Origin: Bin127 sp965203505
GTDB taxonomy: Bacteria > Chloroflexota > Dehalococcoidia > Lucifugimonadales > Lucifugimonadaceae
Assembly: GCA_965203505.1 (NCBI GenBank)
Contig: OZ241880.1
Coordinates: 2,728,001 to 2,792,000, forward strand
Direction: 5' to 3'
DNA: 64,000 bases
Shown: positions 50,515 through 59,306 of the stretch, piece by piece
Numbering within the stretch: position 1 is the stretch's first letter
Layout of the letters: each line of letters begins with the position of its first letter
Position numbers and translations under genes: made by a program
The notes under the pieces: model-generated
Database searches by the model: none
Told to the model about the DNA's origin: nothing
The model's input: only the letters and a program-made list of their open reading frames with translations

Positions 50515-51840
50515 TCACATCCGCGCGAGGGCTCGACCAGCGGCTTCGATGGTTTGGTCAATCTGCTCGTCGGTGTGAGCGGACGACATATGCACCCGTC
50601 CGTTGGACGAGAGGCGTACTCCTTCATGCATCATCTCGGCTGCGAACTGCTCGTAGCGGCGGTCGTCGCATCGCGTGGCATGGTCTCGATAATTGCGAAT
50701 CACTTCGCCGCTGCGGTTGAAAGAAACTCCAAAAACGCTTCCGAGTCCTTGCACGTGGATGTCGGTCTCGGTGTCCAATCCGACGCGCCTGAAGCCGTCG
50801 ATCAAACGTTGCCCGCGGCGATTGAGATCGGCGTAGAACGCATCACCTTCAGATATCAGGTGTGTCAACGTGGCGTGGGCAGCTGAGATGGACATGACGT
50901 TGGAGTTGAAACTGCCGCCGTGATACACCTCTCCGCTACCGAGCACATCCATGATCTCGCGTCGCCCTGCGAGCATGGCGATTGGGAAGCCTGCTGCGAT
51001 TGATTTGGCGTAGGTCGCTAGGTCGGGTGTTATGCCGAGGAGTTCTTGGGCGCCGCCGTAGGCTACCCGAAAACCGGTGATCACTTCGTCAAAGATAACG
51101 AGGGCTCCGTGACGATGTGCGATCTCGTTGACTGCTTCGAGGTAGCCCGGTTCGGGCATTATGCAGTTGGTGTTTGCGTTGATCGGCTCCATGATCACGG
51201 CGGCAACTTGCCCGGGGTTTCGTTCGAATGCGGCTTCGAGGCGATCGGGATCGTTCCATTGGCATGGGATGACTTGGTCTGCGGAACCGGGATCCATGCC
51301 TGCTGATTCGCCTACGACATTAGGAGAATCGACTTCCCCTGCTTCGTCGATGGGTGGGTGGACGGAATGATTCACGCTGTCCATCCATCCGTGGTAGTGG
51401 CCTTCAAACCTTATGTACTTTGTCCTGCCGGTGTAACCTCTGGCGAGTCTGATAGCGAGTTGGTCGATCTCGGTCCCGGAACTGGCGAAACGGACCGTAC
51501 AGTCTTCGATGGGTACAGCCTCAGTTGCCATTTCGGCGACTTCGAGTTCGCGCTCGAACTGGGCGGCAAAGACGTAGCCCTTGCGCATGTCCTCAGACAC
51601 TTGGCTGGAGACGAACTCCGGCGCATGGCCAAAGATGTTTGGGCCCATGCCTTGGATGTAGTCGATGTACTCGTTGCCATCGGCATCCCACATGAGAGCG
51701 CCTTCTGAGCGGTCGAAGAACAAGGGTTCGCCGCCGGGTTCGCTGAGTCTGATTTGAGAAGAGATGCCCCCGGCGACTACGCGCCGCGCGCGTTCCATCA
51801 GTTCGCGAGATCGTTGTCGACTTGGCTGTTGTGCTGACAT
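50515..51840 (-). CDS. Class III aminotransferase, glutamate-1-semialdehyde aminomutase-like
   Basis: 441 residues. PLP enzyme of the HemL branch. Core: GNEYIDYIQGMGPNIFGHAP, RFASSGTEIDQLAIRLARGY, VIFDEVITGFRVAYGGAQEL (Asp of the cofactor) and TYAKSIAAGFPIAMLAGRRE with the PLP Lys. The HemL signature SKIIGGGLP is replaced by AKSIAAGFP, which argues for a relative rather than true HemL. A VOC protein gene ends 12 bases upstream. Confidence 0.85.
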   Translation of the reverse strand: MSAQQPSRQRSRELMERARRVVAGGISSQIRLSEPGGEPLFFDRSEGALMWDADGNEYIDYIQGMGPNIFGHAPEFVSSQVSEDMRKGYVFAAQFERELEVAEMATEAVPIEDCTVRFASSGTEIDQLAIRLARGYTGRTKYIRFEGHYHGWMDSVNHSVHPPIDEAGEVDSPNVVGESAGMDPGSADQVIPCQWNDPDRLEAAFERNPGQVAAVIMEPINANTNCIMPEPGYLEAVNEIAHRHGALVIFDEVITGFRVAYGGAQELLGITPDLATYAKSIAAGFPIAMLAGRREIMDVLGSGEVYHGGSFNSNVMSISAAHATLTHLISEGDAFYADLNRRGQRLIDGFRRVGLDTETDIHVQGLGSVFGVSFNRSGEVIRNYRDHATRCDDRRYEQFAAEMMHEGVRLSSNGRVHMSSAHTDEQIDQTIEAAGRALARM

Positions 51841-51852
51841 GGTGTGCTGATC

Positions 51853-52212
51853 CTAGTGTTCGGGGTCTACAAGGCAAAATTCGTTGCCTTCGGGGTCTTG
51901 CATGACGATCCATTTCGTTTCCCCGAACTGGCGCTCCGCAATTAGTGTCGCGCCTAAGGCGACGATGCGCTCGGCTTCGGCTTTCAGATCGGAGGTATCG
52001 AACTCCATGTGAAGACGGTTTTTGGCGGTCTTGGTTTCGGGGACTTGCAGGATCAATAGGCGCGGGTAACTGGGTTTGTCGGAAGCGAGGACAGCAAGTA
52101 TGGGGTAGTGCGAATCGGCGACTTCGTAGTCCGTAGCCTCGCACCAAAACTTGGCCAACGATTCAACATCGCGGGCATCCATGGTTAGTCCCCAAAACCC
52201 GAAGTTAGACAT
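51853..52212 (-). CDS. VOC (glyoxalase/bleomycin-resistance) family protein
   Basis: 119 residues from the ATG at 52210-52212 (MSNFGFWGLTM). Two beta-alpha-beta-beta-beta units; HMEFDTSDLKAEAERIVALG and VMQDPEGNEFCLVD are typical, with Glu and His metal ligands possible. Two minus-strand neighbours flank it, the methyltransferase-nuclease gene upstream and the aminotransferase downstream. Function unknown. Confidence 0.85.
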   Translation of the reverse strand: MSNFGFWGLTMDARDVESLAKFWCEATDYEVADSHYPILAVLASDKPSYPRLLILQVPETKTAKNRLHMEFDTSDLKAEAERIVALGATLIAERQFGETKWIVMQDPEGNEFCLVDPEH

Positions 52213-52270
52213 TACGCTCCGCTCTGTTGGCGAGAATCCCATTTGGAGAAATCAGCGACGCAGAAGCGTT

Positions 52271-53959
52271 TCATGCGATCAATTCCTCGGTCGATACTGC
52301 CTCGGTGCCAAACGGCTCGCGGATGTCTTCCAACCCTCCCTGCCTGCCGGGGTCGCGTCGAGTTCGCTGAGAGTCTTGGTACATGCCCGGGTTGGGGGGC
52401 ACCTCGAACTCGTTGCCACTTAGCAGGTCTTGTACGGTGCGGATCTGGATTTTAGGATAGTCCCGCTGCCACAGTTCGGAGTAGTAAAAGCCCGCGCTTA
52501 CAGCTTCTGAGGTCATCGCGCGAGTGGGATTTTCCAAAGTGATGAAGAGTCCCATTGCGGCATTTTCACGCTCGACTGTACCGACCAAGTCGCGAATGTG
52601 GGCGACGTTAACTCTTCCGCTCTTGACTTGGATTATGGCTCGGTGTGTAGACCTGCGGGGCCCGTTGATGAAGTGCAGAACGCCGTCGATGCCTCTGTCA
52701 GCACCGCGATGGTCATATTGCTGAGGGCGTGCTCCCAACAATGACAAAGCCCAGAACTCGAACTGATATCTATCCTGCTCAGCCAGTGCACGTGCGCTGC
52801 CGACATCAACTGGTTCGCCGATCACTGAGTAATCTTCGCCTTGCGAGATGCCGAATCTCGTATTTAGACGGTGCTTCATCAGGGCGACAGCCAAGTGAGT
52901 GATATCAATGCCGGTCCATTTGCGGTTGAACCTTTCTGCCACTGCGACTGCAGTGCCGCAGCCGCAGAAAGGATCCAAAACCATGTCTCCCTCGTTGCTG
53001 CTTGCCTTGATGATTCGATCCAGCAACGCCTCTGGCTTCTGCGTCGGGTAGCCCAGACGCTCTTGGGACAAATTGTGAATAGGCCTGATATCAGTCCAGA
53101 TGTCTTGCAGAACGACGCCCGGCATTTCATCCGCGTACTGCTTCAGCCTAGGCATTCCGCCCGGTCTGTTCGGCCAGTGAATCCGACCTTCAGCATCTAA
53201 CCTGTCGAGTTCGTCGGGGGTGTAAGCCCAGTGTCTTCCTCTGGAAGTCACATCGATTCCGCGCCACTCCCGCCCAGATTCTCCGCGCTGTGTAACCCCT
53301 GCCCCGGTCAAGTCTGTACGCTTCCATCTTCTCCCGTCTTCGTCCCGCATCTCGAAGAACGTTTGCAGATAGGATTCGTCATAGGGCTGATACTGCTGAT
53401 TCCATGTATGGGTGTCAGATTTGGAGTAGAGGAGGATTGTGTCATGAACGGCTCCGGGCCGACGGGAGCTGACATGCGCGCTGGTTCGCTTCCAAATGAT
53501 CTCGGATAGAAACCGCTCTTTTCCGAAAACCGTGTCCATCACGGTTTTCAAGTAGTGGCTGGCGGTTGGATCGCAGTGGAGGTAGATGGAACCGGTGGGT
53601 TTTAACACCCGGTGGAGTTCGACGAGGCGCGGCGTCATCATGACTAGGTACGCCATCATCGCGTTGCGACCCACGAAATCTCGGAACGAGGAGACCATGT
53701 CTTTGACTGCGGGCGCGACGGTCGGGTTTAGGATGATGTCCTGTTCGTATGCTCGCTCGGTTTCTTGTGTCCACTCCCACGTGTCCGTGAAAGCGTTGAT
53801 CTGGGCCGGAGAGCTTTGTCCCGTCTGCTCTTTGAAGAGGACGTTGTAGGTGGCGTTGGAGTTGAATGGCGGATCGAGGTAGATCAGATCCACTGATTCG
53901 TCGTCGAGGTAGTTGCGTAATACTTCGAGGTTGTCGCCGTAGTAAAGGGTGTTTTGCAT
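52271..53959 (-). CDS. DNA methyltransferase fused to an Mrr-like nuclease domain
   Basis: 562 residues (572 with the GTG at 53989). The first ~370 residues are a beta-class N4-cytosine/N6-adenine DNA methyltransferase: motif IV DLIYLDPPFNSNATYNVL near residue 25, and motif I MVLDPFCGCGTAVAVAERFN near 320, followed by WTGIDITHLAV. From about 420 a PD-(D/E)XK-like domain follows: GARPQQYDHRGADRGIDGVL, AIIQVKSGRVNVAHIRDLVG and AAMGLFITLENPTRAMTSEA, the order of Mrr-type endonucleases (G-x-D ... Q-V-K). One protein may thus modify and cut. No separate R, S or helicase genes lie nearby. Specificity unknown. Confidence 0.87.
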   Translation of the reverse strand: MQNTLYYGDNLEVLRNYLDDESVDLIYLDPPFNSNATYNVLFKEQTGQSSPAQINAFTDTWEWTQETERAYEQDIILNPTVAPAVKDMVSSFRDFVGRNAMMAYLVMMTPRLVELHRVLKPTGSIYLHCDPTASHYLKTVMDTVFGKERFLSEIIWKRTSAHVSSRRPGAVHDTILLYSKSDTHTWNQQYQPYDESYLQTFFEMRDEDGRRWKRTDLTGAGVTQRGESGREWRGIDVTSRGRHWAYTPDELDRLDAEGRIHWPNRPGGMPRLKQYADEMPGVVLQDIWTDIRPIHNLSQERLGYPTQKPEALLDRIIKASSNEGDMVLDPFCGCGTAVAVAERFNRKWTGIDITHLAVALMKHRLNTRFGISQGEDYSVIGEPVDVGSARALAEQDRYQFEFWALSLLGARPQQYDHRGADRGIDGVLHFINGPRRSTHRAIIQVKSGRVNVAHIRDLVGTVERENAAMGLFITLENPTRAMTSEAVSAGFYYSELWQRDYPKIQIRTVQDLLSGNEFEVPPNPGMYQDSQRTRRDPGRQGGLEDIREPFGTEAVSTEELIA

Positions 53960-54085
53960 CTTGGAGAACTGGATGGTACTTGGTTTCACGCCGTGTGCAG
54001 GCGATGCAGTTCAAGCGTACCAGCGGATTTCATGGTCGTTCTTTGTGTTTGGCATGCCACTGCGACATCCAACGTGACGGTAGGA

Positions 54086-54796
54086 TCAGACGCCATCTTT
54101 GAAAACCGTCCTCAGTAGTTCGATTTGTTCGGGAACCATCAGGGTGTAGTCAGGCACCCAGAAAGGCAATGTGTTTTGCCAGATGACGCCGAGTTCTCGA
54201 TCGTATCCTGCCTTGTCGGGGTCGAACCATTCCAAGGTTCTCGAACCTAGGTTTGAATCCTCTTCGCCCATTGGTTCGCAGTGTGGCGTGTTGGTGTTGA
54301 AATAGTTGACGCAGTGCCATTTCGGAACGACCATCAGGATCGGATCGCCGTTCTCGTCGTTTTTGACGCCGAAGATCCAGTAGTGATGGGACTGCCCTAG
54401 CCAGTATCCAGACTTGGAGTTCGCCACTTCACGGTGTTTTACGGGTAGACCTAGAAAGCCGCCATGGGCGATTCGCGGGAGCCACTTGAGGCCGGTGATC
54501 GGATCACGGATGTCTTCCAAGACGTGGGAGATGATGACGAAATCGAATGGCCCGTTAGCCCCAAGTTCTCGCCAGATGTCTTCGCTGTTCACGTCGCCCA
54601 CGTATAGACGCTTGTCGGTTTCGAAGGGAAAGATGTCGACGTATACATCAACGACATCGTCGGCCCACGGGTTATGCCGTCCGCCGATGTCGACGACGGT
54701 GTAGTTTGGATTGGCGGCCTTTCTGCGTCGAATCTGTTCGAGCATCTTGGCACGGTACTCTTGCGTGTTACCGGCCGCGTAATCAACTATTGGCAT
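54086..54796 (-). CDS. SAM-dependent methyltransferase-like protein
   Basis: 236 residues. Class I methyltransferase fold suggested by NYTVVDIGGRHNPWADDVVD (cofactor loop, though D-I-G-G-R) and GPFDFVIISHVLEDIRDPIT (motif typical of methyltransferase_11-type enzymes). The second half (KNDENGDPILMVVPKWHCVN) is not recognised. Substrate unknown. Confidence 0.65.
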   Translation of the reverse strand: MPIVDYAAGNTQEYRAKMLEQIRRRKAANPNYTVVDIGGRHNPWADDVVDVYVDIFPFETDKRLYVGDVNSEDIWRELGANGPFDFVIISHVLEDIRDPITGLKWLPRIAHGGFLGLPVKHREVANSKSGYWLGQSHHYWIFGVKNDENGDPILMVVPKWHCVNYFNTNTPHCEPMGEEDSNLGSRTLEWFDPDKAGYDRELGVIWQNTLPFWVPDYTLMVPEQIELLRTVFKDGV

Positions 54797-54841
54797 TGAT
54801 GTCTCCGAATATTGCGAGTTCGTGGGCAGCGAACGTCGGGC

Positions 54842-55771
54842 TTAGACGAGGTATTTGCGGTTGACTTTACAGATGTAGGAGTAGGTTGGGTTGACGAACT
54901 GGGTAACGCGGGCTTCGAGGCACTGGGCGAGGAATATGAAGGCTTCGCCTTGCGTCATGCCGTAGTCGGCTTCGAGCCAGAGGATCATTTCGGAAAGGGC
55001 TATTCGGAATGCATCTTCGGCTGGTTTCTCGATGCCGGTGGTCATGATGTGGGTGTCGTTCTCGATCCGAGGCCATGTCATGCCCTCGGGTTTGGGTGAG
55101 AGCTCGACCTTCAACAATGCGGAGCCGCCGGTTTCGATACCGCCGCCGCCGCTGATTTCGCCATCGCCTTGACGGGCGTGCATGTCGCCGACGTGCAGTA
55201 GGGCTCCCGGATGGTAAACCGGGAGATGTAGACGCGCTCCTGTGGTGACCTCTTGTATGTCGAAGTTTCCACCCCACTCTCCTGCCCATCCGTTGTGCCG
55301 GGCTTCGCGTAGCGGTGCGACACCGACTACTCCGAGCATAGGTTCGACGGGGAAGGTGAGTTTGTCGTTCCAGATGATTTGACGGTTTTCTACGTCGATG
55401 CGGCAGATGCGGAATTGTGGGCCGATGTTGGATGGTCCCAGGTATCCGGGCATTGCGCCGGTGGATCCGCCGTATCGTGTCCATCCAACGGGGTGGGTTT
55501 TGATTTCGCCAATGTGGACGGTGAGCATGTGGCCGGGTTCAGCGCCTTCGACGTAGGTGCAGCCGGACGATGCGTTGCCGCGGTCGGTTGGTTGTGAGTC
55601 GGAACGATAGGTGTTGTAGAGGTCTCGGATGTCGTCAGGTACGAGTTCGGCGTCGGGGCCGCGGTTCATCTGCGTCTGGACTTCGAACCATTCACCGGGT
55701 TGGACGTGGAAGGTCACTGGGTTGGCGGCGGAGTGTTCGTAGTAAAGGGTTTCTCGAGTTGCGATTTTCAT
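54842..55771 (-). CDS. Acetamidase/formamidase family protein
   Basis: 309 residues. Hydrolyses short amides to ammonia and acid. Signature GDMHARQGDGEISGGGGIET near residue 195, with MLTVHIGEIKTHPVGW and NGWAGEWGGNFDIQE before it. The N-terminal beta-rich domain and length fit. It lies downstream of non-coding element copy 2 on the same strand, with 210 bases between. Confidence 0.9.
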   Translation of the reverse strand: MKIATRETLYYEHSAANPVTFHVQPGEWFEVQTQMNRGPDAELVPDDIRDLYNTYRSDSQPTDRGNASSGCTYVEGAEPGHMLTVHIGEIKTHPVGWTRYGGSTGAMPGYLGPSNIGPQFRICRIDVENRQIIWNDKLTFPVEPMLGVVGVAPLREARHNGWAGEWGGNFDIQEVTTGARLHLPVYHPGALLHVGDMHARQGDGEISGGGGIETGGSALLKVELSPKPEGMTWPRIENDTHIMTTGIEKPAEDAFRIALSEMILWLEADYGMTQGEAFIFLAQCLEARVTQFVNPTYSYICKVNRKYLV

Positions 55772-55897
55772 GTGATGGTCTCTGATGGGATGGCGTTGCG
55801 ATTTGGGTGAAGTTTAATGGTTGGGGCGCTGAACTGACTCTCGCATGCCGAGCGGGAGAACGTTTCGATTATTTGGTTGGTGGGGTCTGGCCACCCT

Positions 55898-55955
55898 GGG
55901 CGACCACAAGGGTTCGCCTCTACGGTGAAAGGGCGACTGCGAGGGATCGCCCCTA
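55898..55955. repeat. Pair of family D palindromes
   Basis: Two successive palindromes, GGGCGACCACAAGGGTTCGC (from 55898) and GGGCGACTGCGAGGGATCGC (from 55930), each ending CCCTAC/CTCTAC-like. Other copies are at 2232, 20236, 56958 and 57794. The gap 55772-55980 holds only these. Confidence 0.75.
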
Positions 55956-55980
55956 CGCATTTGTTTCCAGACGCGCAGAT

Positions 55981-56683
55981 ATGCCCGCTCCCACCCGGTG
56001 GTTTTTTCGGGGTTGCTGCCGGGCCTTCTTGTGGAAGGTCCGGCAGCTAGGGTCTTCGGTCCCGTAAAGACAGGTCCTCGCCTCGAGCCTTGGTCCCAGC
56101 GCCGGGACCTCGGCTCCTTCCCTCTCCATCGCCTCTTCGGGTTGCCGAAAAGGTCGACCCCGGAGAGGGGTCAGATGCTGCGCAGAGCGTGTTGCAAACC
56201 GCTAGCTTCCGTTTTCCAGCACGGCACGCGTCGCCAGACCGCGGGCATGGAAGTCGGCTCGACGACTGGGGCCGCCGTTCGGAGTTCGCCGCCTTCCTTG
56301 GATCAGCTTTTCGGGCTTCACTCGCACTGTAGCCTACCTCCTGCGGCGGACAGGAGAAGGTGTATGTCGGCTCCACGCAGGTTTCCCGGCCCTTGGCAAC
56401 GCATCCGTCGAACGGATGCGAGCTGGCTCGCTTTGCGACGCAGGACTGATGCGCCGCGCTCCGGAAACTGGGCCTCCCACGCTTCGGCACGGCCCTCCCG
56501 ACCTTGCACCGGACTGCCGATCCGATGAGGGACGCCGCCGGAGGAGCCATAGACGCTGCGACTCGGCGCGATGGTTAGTCGCGCTGTCAATGCCGTTTTG
56601 CCTTCGTTTCCTCACGTGATCCCTGTGGCCGTTTGGGACGGGGTCTGCACACGTCTGCGCAGCACTGTGTAGATGTCGATCTG
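55981..56683 (-). ncRNA. Putative long structured non-coding RNA element, copy 2
   Basis: Second copy of the element at 15070-15827; the shared block is 55981-56731. Examples of kept structure: the first hairpin changes sequence but stays paired (GCCTTC/GAAGGT with loop TTGTG replacing the copy-1 loop), and near the middle-right GCGCGA/TCGCGC (about 56566-56584) replaces the copy-1 GCGC/GCGC hairpin, so pairing grows while the bases differ. The copy-1 reading frame is broken near 56306 by a two-base shift. Transcript start predicted near 56683, minus strand. It ends about 210 bases before the formamidase gene, same strand. Confidence 0.55.
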
Positions 56684-56689
56684 TCTTTA

Positions 56690-56717
56690 AATATACAACA
56701 GATGTTTCAGGAGTCAA
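56690..56717 (-). promoter_or_regulatory. Promoter of non-coding element copy 2
   Basis: Minus strand: TTGACT (56712-56717), 16-base spacer, TATATT (56690-56695), as in copy 1. Spacer bases differ at several places while both boxes are identical. Confidence 0.6.
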
Positions 56718-56728
56718 ATGTGAATTGG

Positions 56729-56756
56729 GATGGACGTTCCGTCCGCTGAAGCGCAT
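56729..56756. repeat. Family C palindrome
   Basis: GGATGGACGTTCCGTCCGCT follows directly on the element boundary; related copies are at 61850 and 62453. The palindrome is GGACGTTCCGTCC-like and imperfect. Confidence 0.6.
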
Positions 56757-56815
56757 GGGATTGAAGGGGGATTGGGGGATTTTGTTGTTGGGGGTGTGGG
56801 GGATCACCAGCGTTC

Positions 56816-56871
56816 GCGCCCCCTTTGTCCTTCGGACATTTCCCCCGCACAGCGGGGGAAACCCGGCCCGG
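56816..56871 (-). repeat. Palindromic repeat, short form (family A)
   Basis: CTTTGTCCTTCGGACATTTC followed by CCCCCGC/GCGGGGG arms; the same short unit as at 20253. Confidence 0.7.
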
Positions 56872-56882
56872 CACCGCCCCCG

Positions 56883-56983
56883 GGCATACCCCTGCGTTCT
56901 TGTGTCGGTCTCTTGGGCTCCGCGTCCCCCTTTCGCTGGGCGAAAGGGGACAGTGGTGGGGCGACCACGAGGGATCGCGCATA
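56883..56983. repeat. Family B and family D repeats in tandem
   Basis: GCATACCCC head at 56884, the palindrome CCCCCTTTCGCTGGGCGAAA (56926 on), then a family D palindrome (56958-56983, GGGCGACCACGAGGGATCGC). This fills the gap up to the HAD gene end. Confidence 0.65.
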
Positions 56984-56996
56984 CTAGGGTTGTGCG

Positions 56997-57725
56997 TTAT
57001 GCGAGGAGTTTGTTAGCTAGATCAGGGAAGTCTGAGGCTACGATGTCGATTTGGGGATCGGCGGTTGCGGTTTGGATGTCGGAGTATCCGGGGGTTACGT
57101 TTGATTCGCCTTCTCGGTGGATGTATGCGGTGGACATTCCGGCAGCGGTTGAGTTTTTGAGGTCGTTCATGTGAGCGGCGACCATCATAGTTTCGGAGGA
57201 TTGCAGACGGAGGAGTCGGATGGCGGAGTTGTATGCGTTGGGTGGACCTTTGTAAGCTCCGAGGAATTCGCAGGATAGGATGCCGTCCCAGTTGATGCCG
57301 TTCAGTTTTGAGCAGTCGACGGCGATGGAGTAGCTTAGAACCGTTAGAACGATCACTGTGTAGCGAGATTTGAGGCGGTGGATGGCATCGGCGGCTCCGG
57401 GCCATGCTCTGAGTCGGTGCCAGACTTCCGTGAGATCGTCGCGTTCGGAAGCGGATAGGGATATGCTTGTGTGTTTTTCGAGGACGTCGTCGAGGACTTG
57501 ACGATGGATGTGGTCGAGGTTGGTCCAAGGGAGTTCGCCTCGATTGACTCGGCCGAGCATATCGAACGACCAGACACGCCAGTCGGTTGCGAACTGGACG
57601 AAATCGACATTGGCGTCCTGTTCGGTTGATATGCGGCGGACTTCATCTTCGATGGTTCCGCGCCAGTCGAACACGGTTCCGCCGACGTCCCATGTGAGGG
57701 CTTTGATGTTTGAGAGGTCTGTCAT
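56997..57725 (-). CDS. HAD-superfamily hydrolase, 2-haloacid dehalogenase-like
   Basis: 242 residues. Nucleophile loop ALTWDVGGTVFDWRGTIEDE (Asp14-x-x-x-Thr), helical cap, VIVLTVLSYSIAVD for the motif II Thr/Ser (normally L-S-N-G), motif III Lys in GAYKGPPNAYNSA and motif IV near MMVAAHMNDLKNSTAAGMS. The family includes 2-haloacid dehalogenases and phosphatases; the missing S-N-G makes the exact reaction uncertain. Its stop lies beside a repeat field. Confidence 0.82.
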   Translation of the reverse strand: MTDLSNIKALTWDVGGTVFDWRGTIEDEVRRISTEQDANVDFVQFATDWRVWSFDMLGRVNRGELPWTNLDHIHRQVLDDVLEKHTSISLSASERDDLTEVWHRLRAWPGAADAIHRLKSRYTVIVLTVLSYSIAVDCSKLNGINWDGILSCEFLGAYKGPPNAYNSAIRLLRLQSSETMMVAAHMNDLKNSTAAGMSTAYIHREGESNVTPGYSDIQTATADPQIDIVASDFPDLANKLLA

Positions 57726-57793
57726 CGGATTTCTAGTTGGGGTCGGAATTTGGTTGAATGAAGTTTAATTGTCTGTGGGCTACCTTCCGCCCC

Positions 57794-57940
57794 GGGCGAC
57801 CACAAGGGTTCGGCCCTACGAGCGTACCAGTCGCTGTGAGAAGGAGGCGGAGAGGTTTGGTTGGTGGGGGCCGTCTCCCCGGCCCCCCCTGCGAGCGTCG
57901 CTGCGCTTGCTCGCGTCCCCCTCGCTTCGCGAAGGGGACG
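57794..57940. repeat. Family D and family B repeats upstream of panB
   Basis: A family D palindrome (57794-57820) and a family B unit (57889-57940, GCTTGCTCGCGTCCCCCTCG then CGCGAAGGGGAC) fill the gap between the divergent HAD and panB genes. Any panB promoter must lie within or after them. Confidence 0.65.
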
Positions 57941-57973
57941 GGAATGGTTTGGTTGGTGGTGGATAATTGAGTT

Positions 57974-58795
57974 ATGAGTGCTCCTAGACGACGTGTTACG
58001 GTCCGGCGTTTTCAGCAGATGAAGGCGCGGGGCGAGTTCATACCGATGGTTACGGCCTACGACTACAACCAGGCGATGCTGGTTGATGATGCGGGTGTGA
58101 CGGCGATTCTGGTTGGCGACAGTTTGGGCAATGTGGTGCTGGGTTACGAATCGACGGTTCCGGTAACGATGGATGACATGGTTCGTGCCACAGCCGCGGT
58201 TTCACGCGGTGCGAATCGGGCTTTCATTATTGGAGATATGCCCTTCGGCAGTTACCAATCGGACATACATACGGCGATCAAGAACGCGACGCGGTTGATG
58301 AAGGAAGGCGGTGCGCAGTCGGTGAAGTTGGAGGGTGGTGTAACGGTGGAAGCTACCATCCGTTCCATTGTTGATGCCGGGATACCGGTGCAGGGTCACG
58401 TTGGTTTCACGCCGCAGTCGATACATGCGTTCGGGGGTTATCGAGTGCAGGGCCGCGGCGAGCATGCAGAAAGAGTTATCGAGGATGCTCTGGCGGTTGA
58501 GCGCGCTGGTGCGTTCTCGGTTGTGTTGGAGTTGGTGCCGGCGGATCTTTCGAAGGAGATAACGGAACGATTGACGATCCCGACGATTGGGATAGGTGCA
58601 GGGCCGCATTGCGACGGTCAGGTTCAGGTGTTCCACGATATGTTGGGTTTGGATCCGACCTTCAGGCCGCGTCATGCGGGACATTACGGGGATTTCGCGG
58701 GGGAGATCACCGATGCCGTGAAGCGGTATGTTGAGGATGTGGGGGAAGGGAAGTTTCCGGCCGATGAGGAAGCGCATTACTCGCGTAACGCCTGA
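57974..58795 (+). CDS. panB: 3-methyl-2-oxobutanoate hydroxymethyltransferase
   Basis: 273 residues. First committed step to pantothenate and CoA. Metal and substrate residues: Asp in AILVGDSLGNVVLG, Asp in FIIGDMPFGSYQ, Glu in SVKLEGGVTV, and the catalytic Glu in SVVLELVPADLSKEI. Also IPVQGHVGFTPQS and GIGAGPHCDGQVQVFHDML. Stands alone here; panC and panD are not in the window. Confidence 0.96.
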   Translation: MSAPRRRVTVRRFQQMKARGEFIPMVTAYDYNQAMLVDDAGVTAILVGDSLGNVVLGYESTVPVTMDDMVRATAAVSRGANRAFIIGDMPFGSYQSDIHTAIKNATRLMKEGGAQSVKLEGGVTVEATIRSIVDAGIPVQGHVGFTPQSIHAFGGYRVQGRGEHAERVIEDALAVERAGAFSVVLELVPADLSKEITERLTIPTIGIGAGPHCDGQVQVFHDMLGLDPTFRPRHAGHYGDFAGEITDAVKRYVEDVGEGKFPADEEAHYSRNA

Positions 58796-58866
58796 ACTGT
58801 GATTCGGGTGTTGGCGCGATACGATTGGGTTGACCGAATTCACACCGACGTTTAGGAGTTGAGACG

Positions 58867-59193
58867 ATGATCTACGAGTTGCGAATCTACGAAGCCTTTG
58901 CTGGCAAGTTGCCGGATTTGAACGCTCGATTCAGGAACCACACGATGGAGCTTTTCGAGAAGCATGGGATTCGTAATGTGGGATATTGGACGCATGATGT
59001 CGGGCCGAACAGCAACCAGTTGGTTTACCTAGTGGCGTTTGAGGACGCCAATCAACGTGCGGAGGCCTGGGCGAGTTTCCGGGCGGATCCGGAGTGGCAG
59101 AAGGTTTTTGAGGAGTCGCACCGGGACGGGATTCTGGTGAAGAACATCGAGAACCGGATCTTGATGCCGACGGATTACTCGCCGATGCAGTGA
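58867..59193 (+). CDS. NIPSNAP family protein
   Basis: 108 residues, one ferredoxin-like NIPSNAP domain: MIYELRIYEAFAGKLPDLNA and ENRILMPTDYSPMQ at the ends, with HGIRNVGYWTHDVGPNSNQL and YLVAFEDANQRAEAWASFRA between. Strong AGGAG site before the ATG. Function in bacteria is poorly known. Confidence 0.9.
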   Translation: MIYELRIYEAFAGKLPDLNARFRNHTMELFEKHGIRNVGYWTHDVGPNSNQLVYLVAFEDANQRAEAWASFRADPEWQKVFEESHRDGILVKNIENRILMPTDYSPMQ

Positions 59194-59196
59194 GGG

Positions 59197-59279
59197 TGCC
59201 CCTTCGTCCTTCTGCCACGTCGTAGCCGTAGTTACTCTGCGTGGCACATTTCCCCGCCGAGTGGGGGCAACCCTGCCGT
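59197..59279 (-). repeat. Two-hairpin palindromic repeat, long form (family A)
   Basis: Third long copy, near-identical to those at 15847 and 16054 though 43 kb away. It fills the gap between NIPSNAP and the GIY-YIG gene and creates a spurious upstream extension of that frame. Confidence 0.8.
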
Positions 59280-59306
59280 GGCATCACTCTTGATGGAGCA
59301 GTGCTA

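Noticed and set aside
59241..59306. Upstream start for the GIY-YIG gene
   Set aside because: The extra residues come from a palindromic repeat, and the ATG at 59307 has a good ribosome site.
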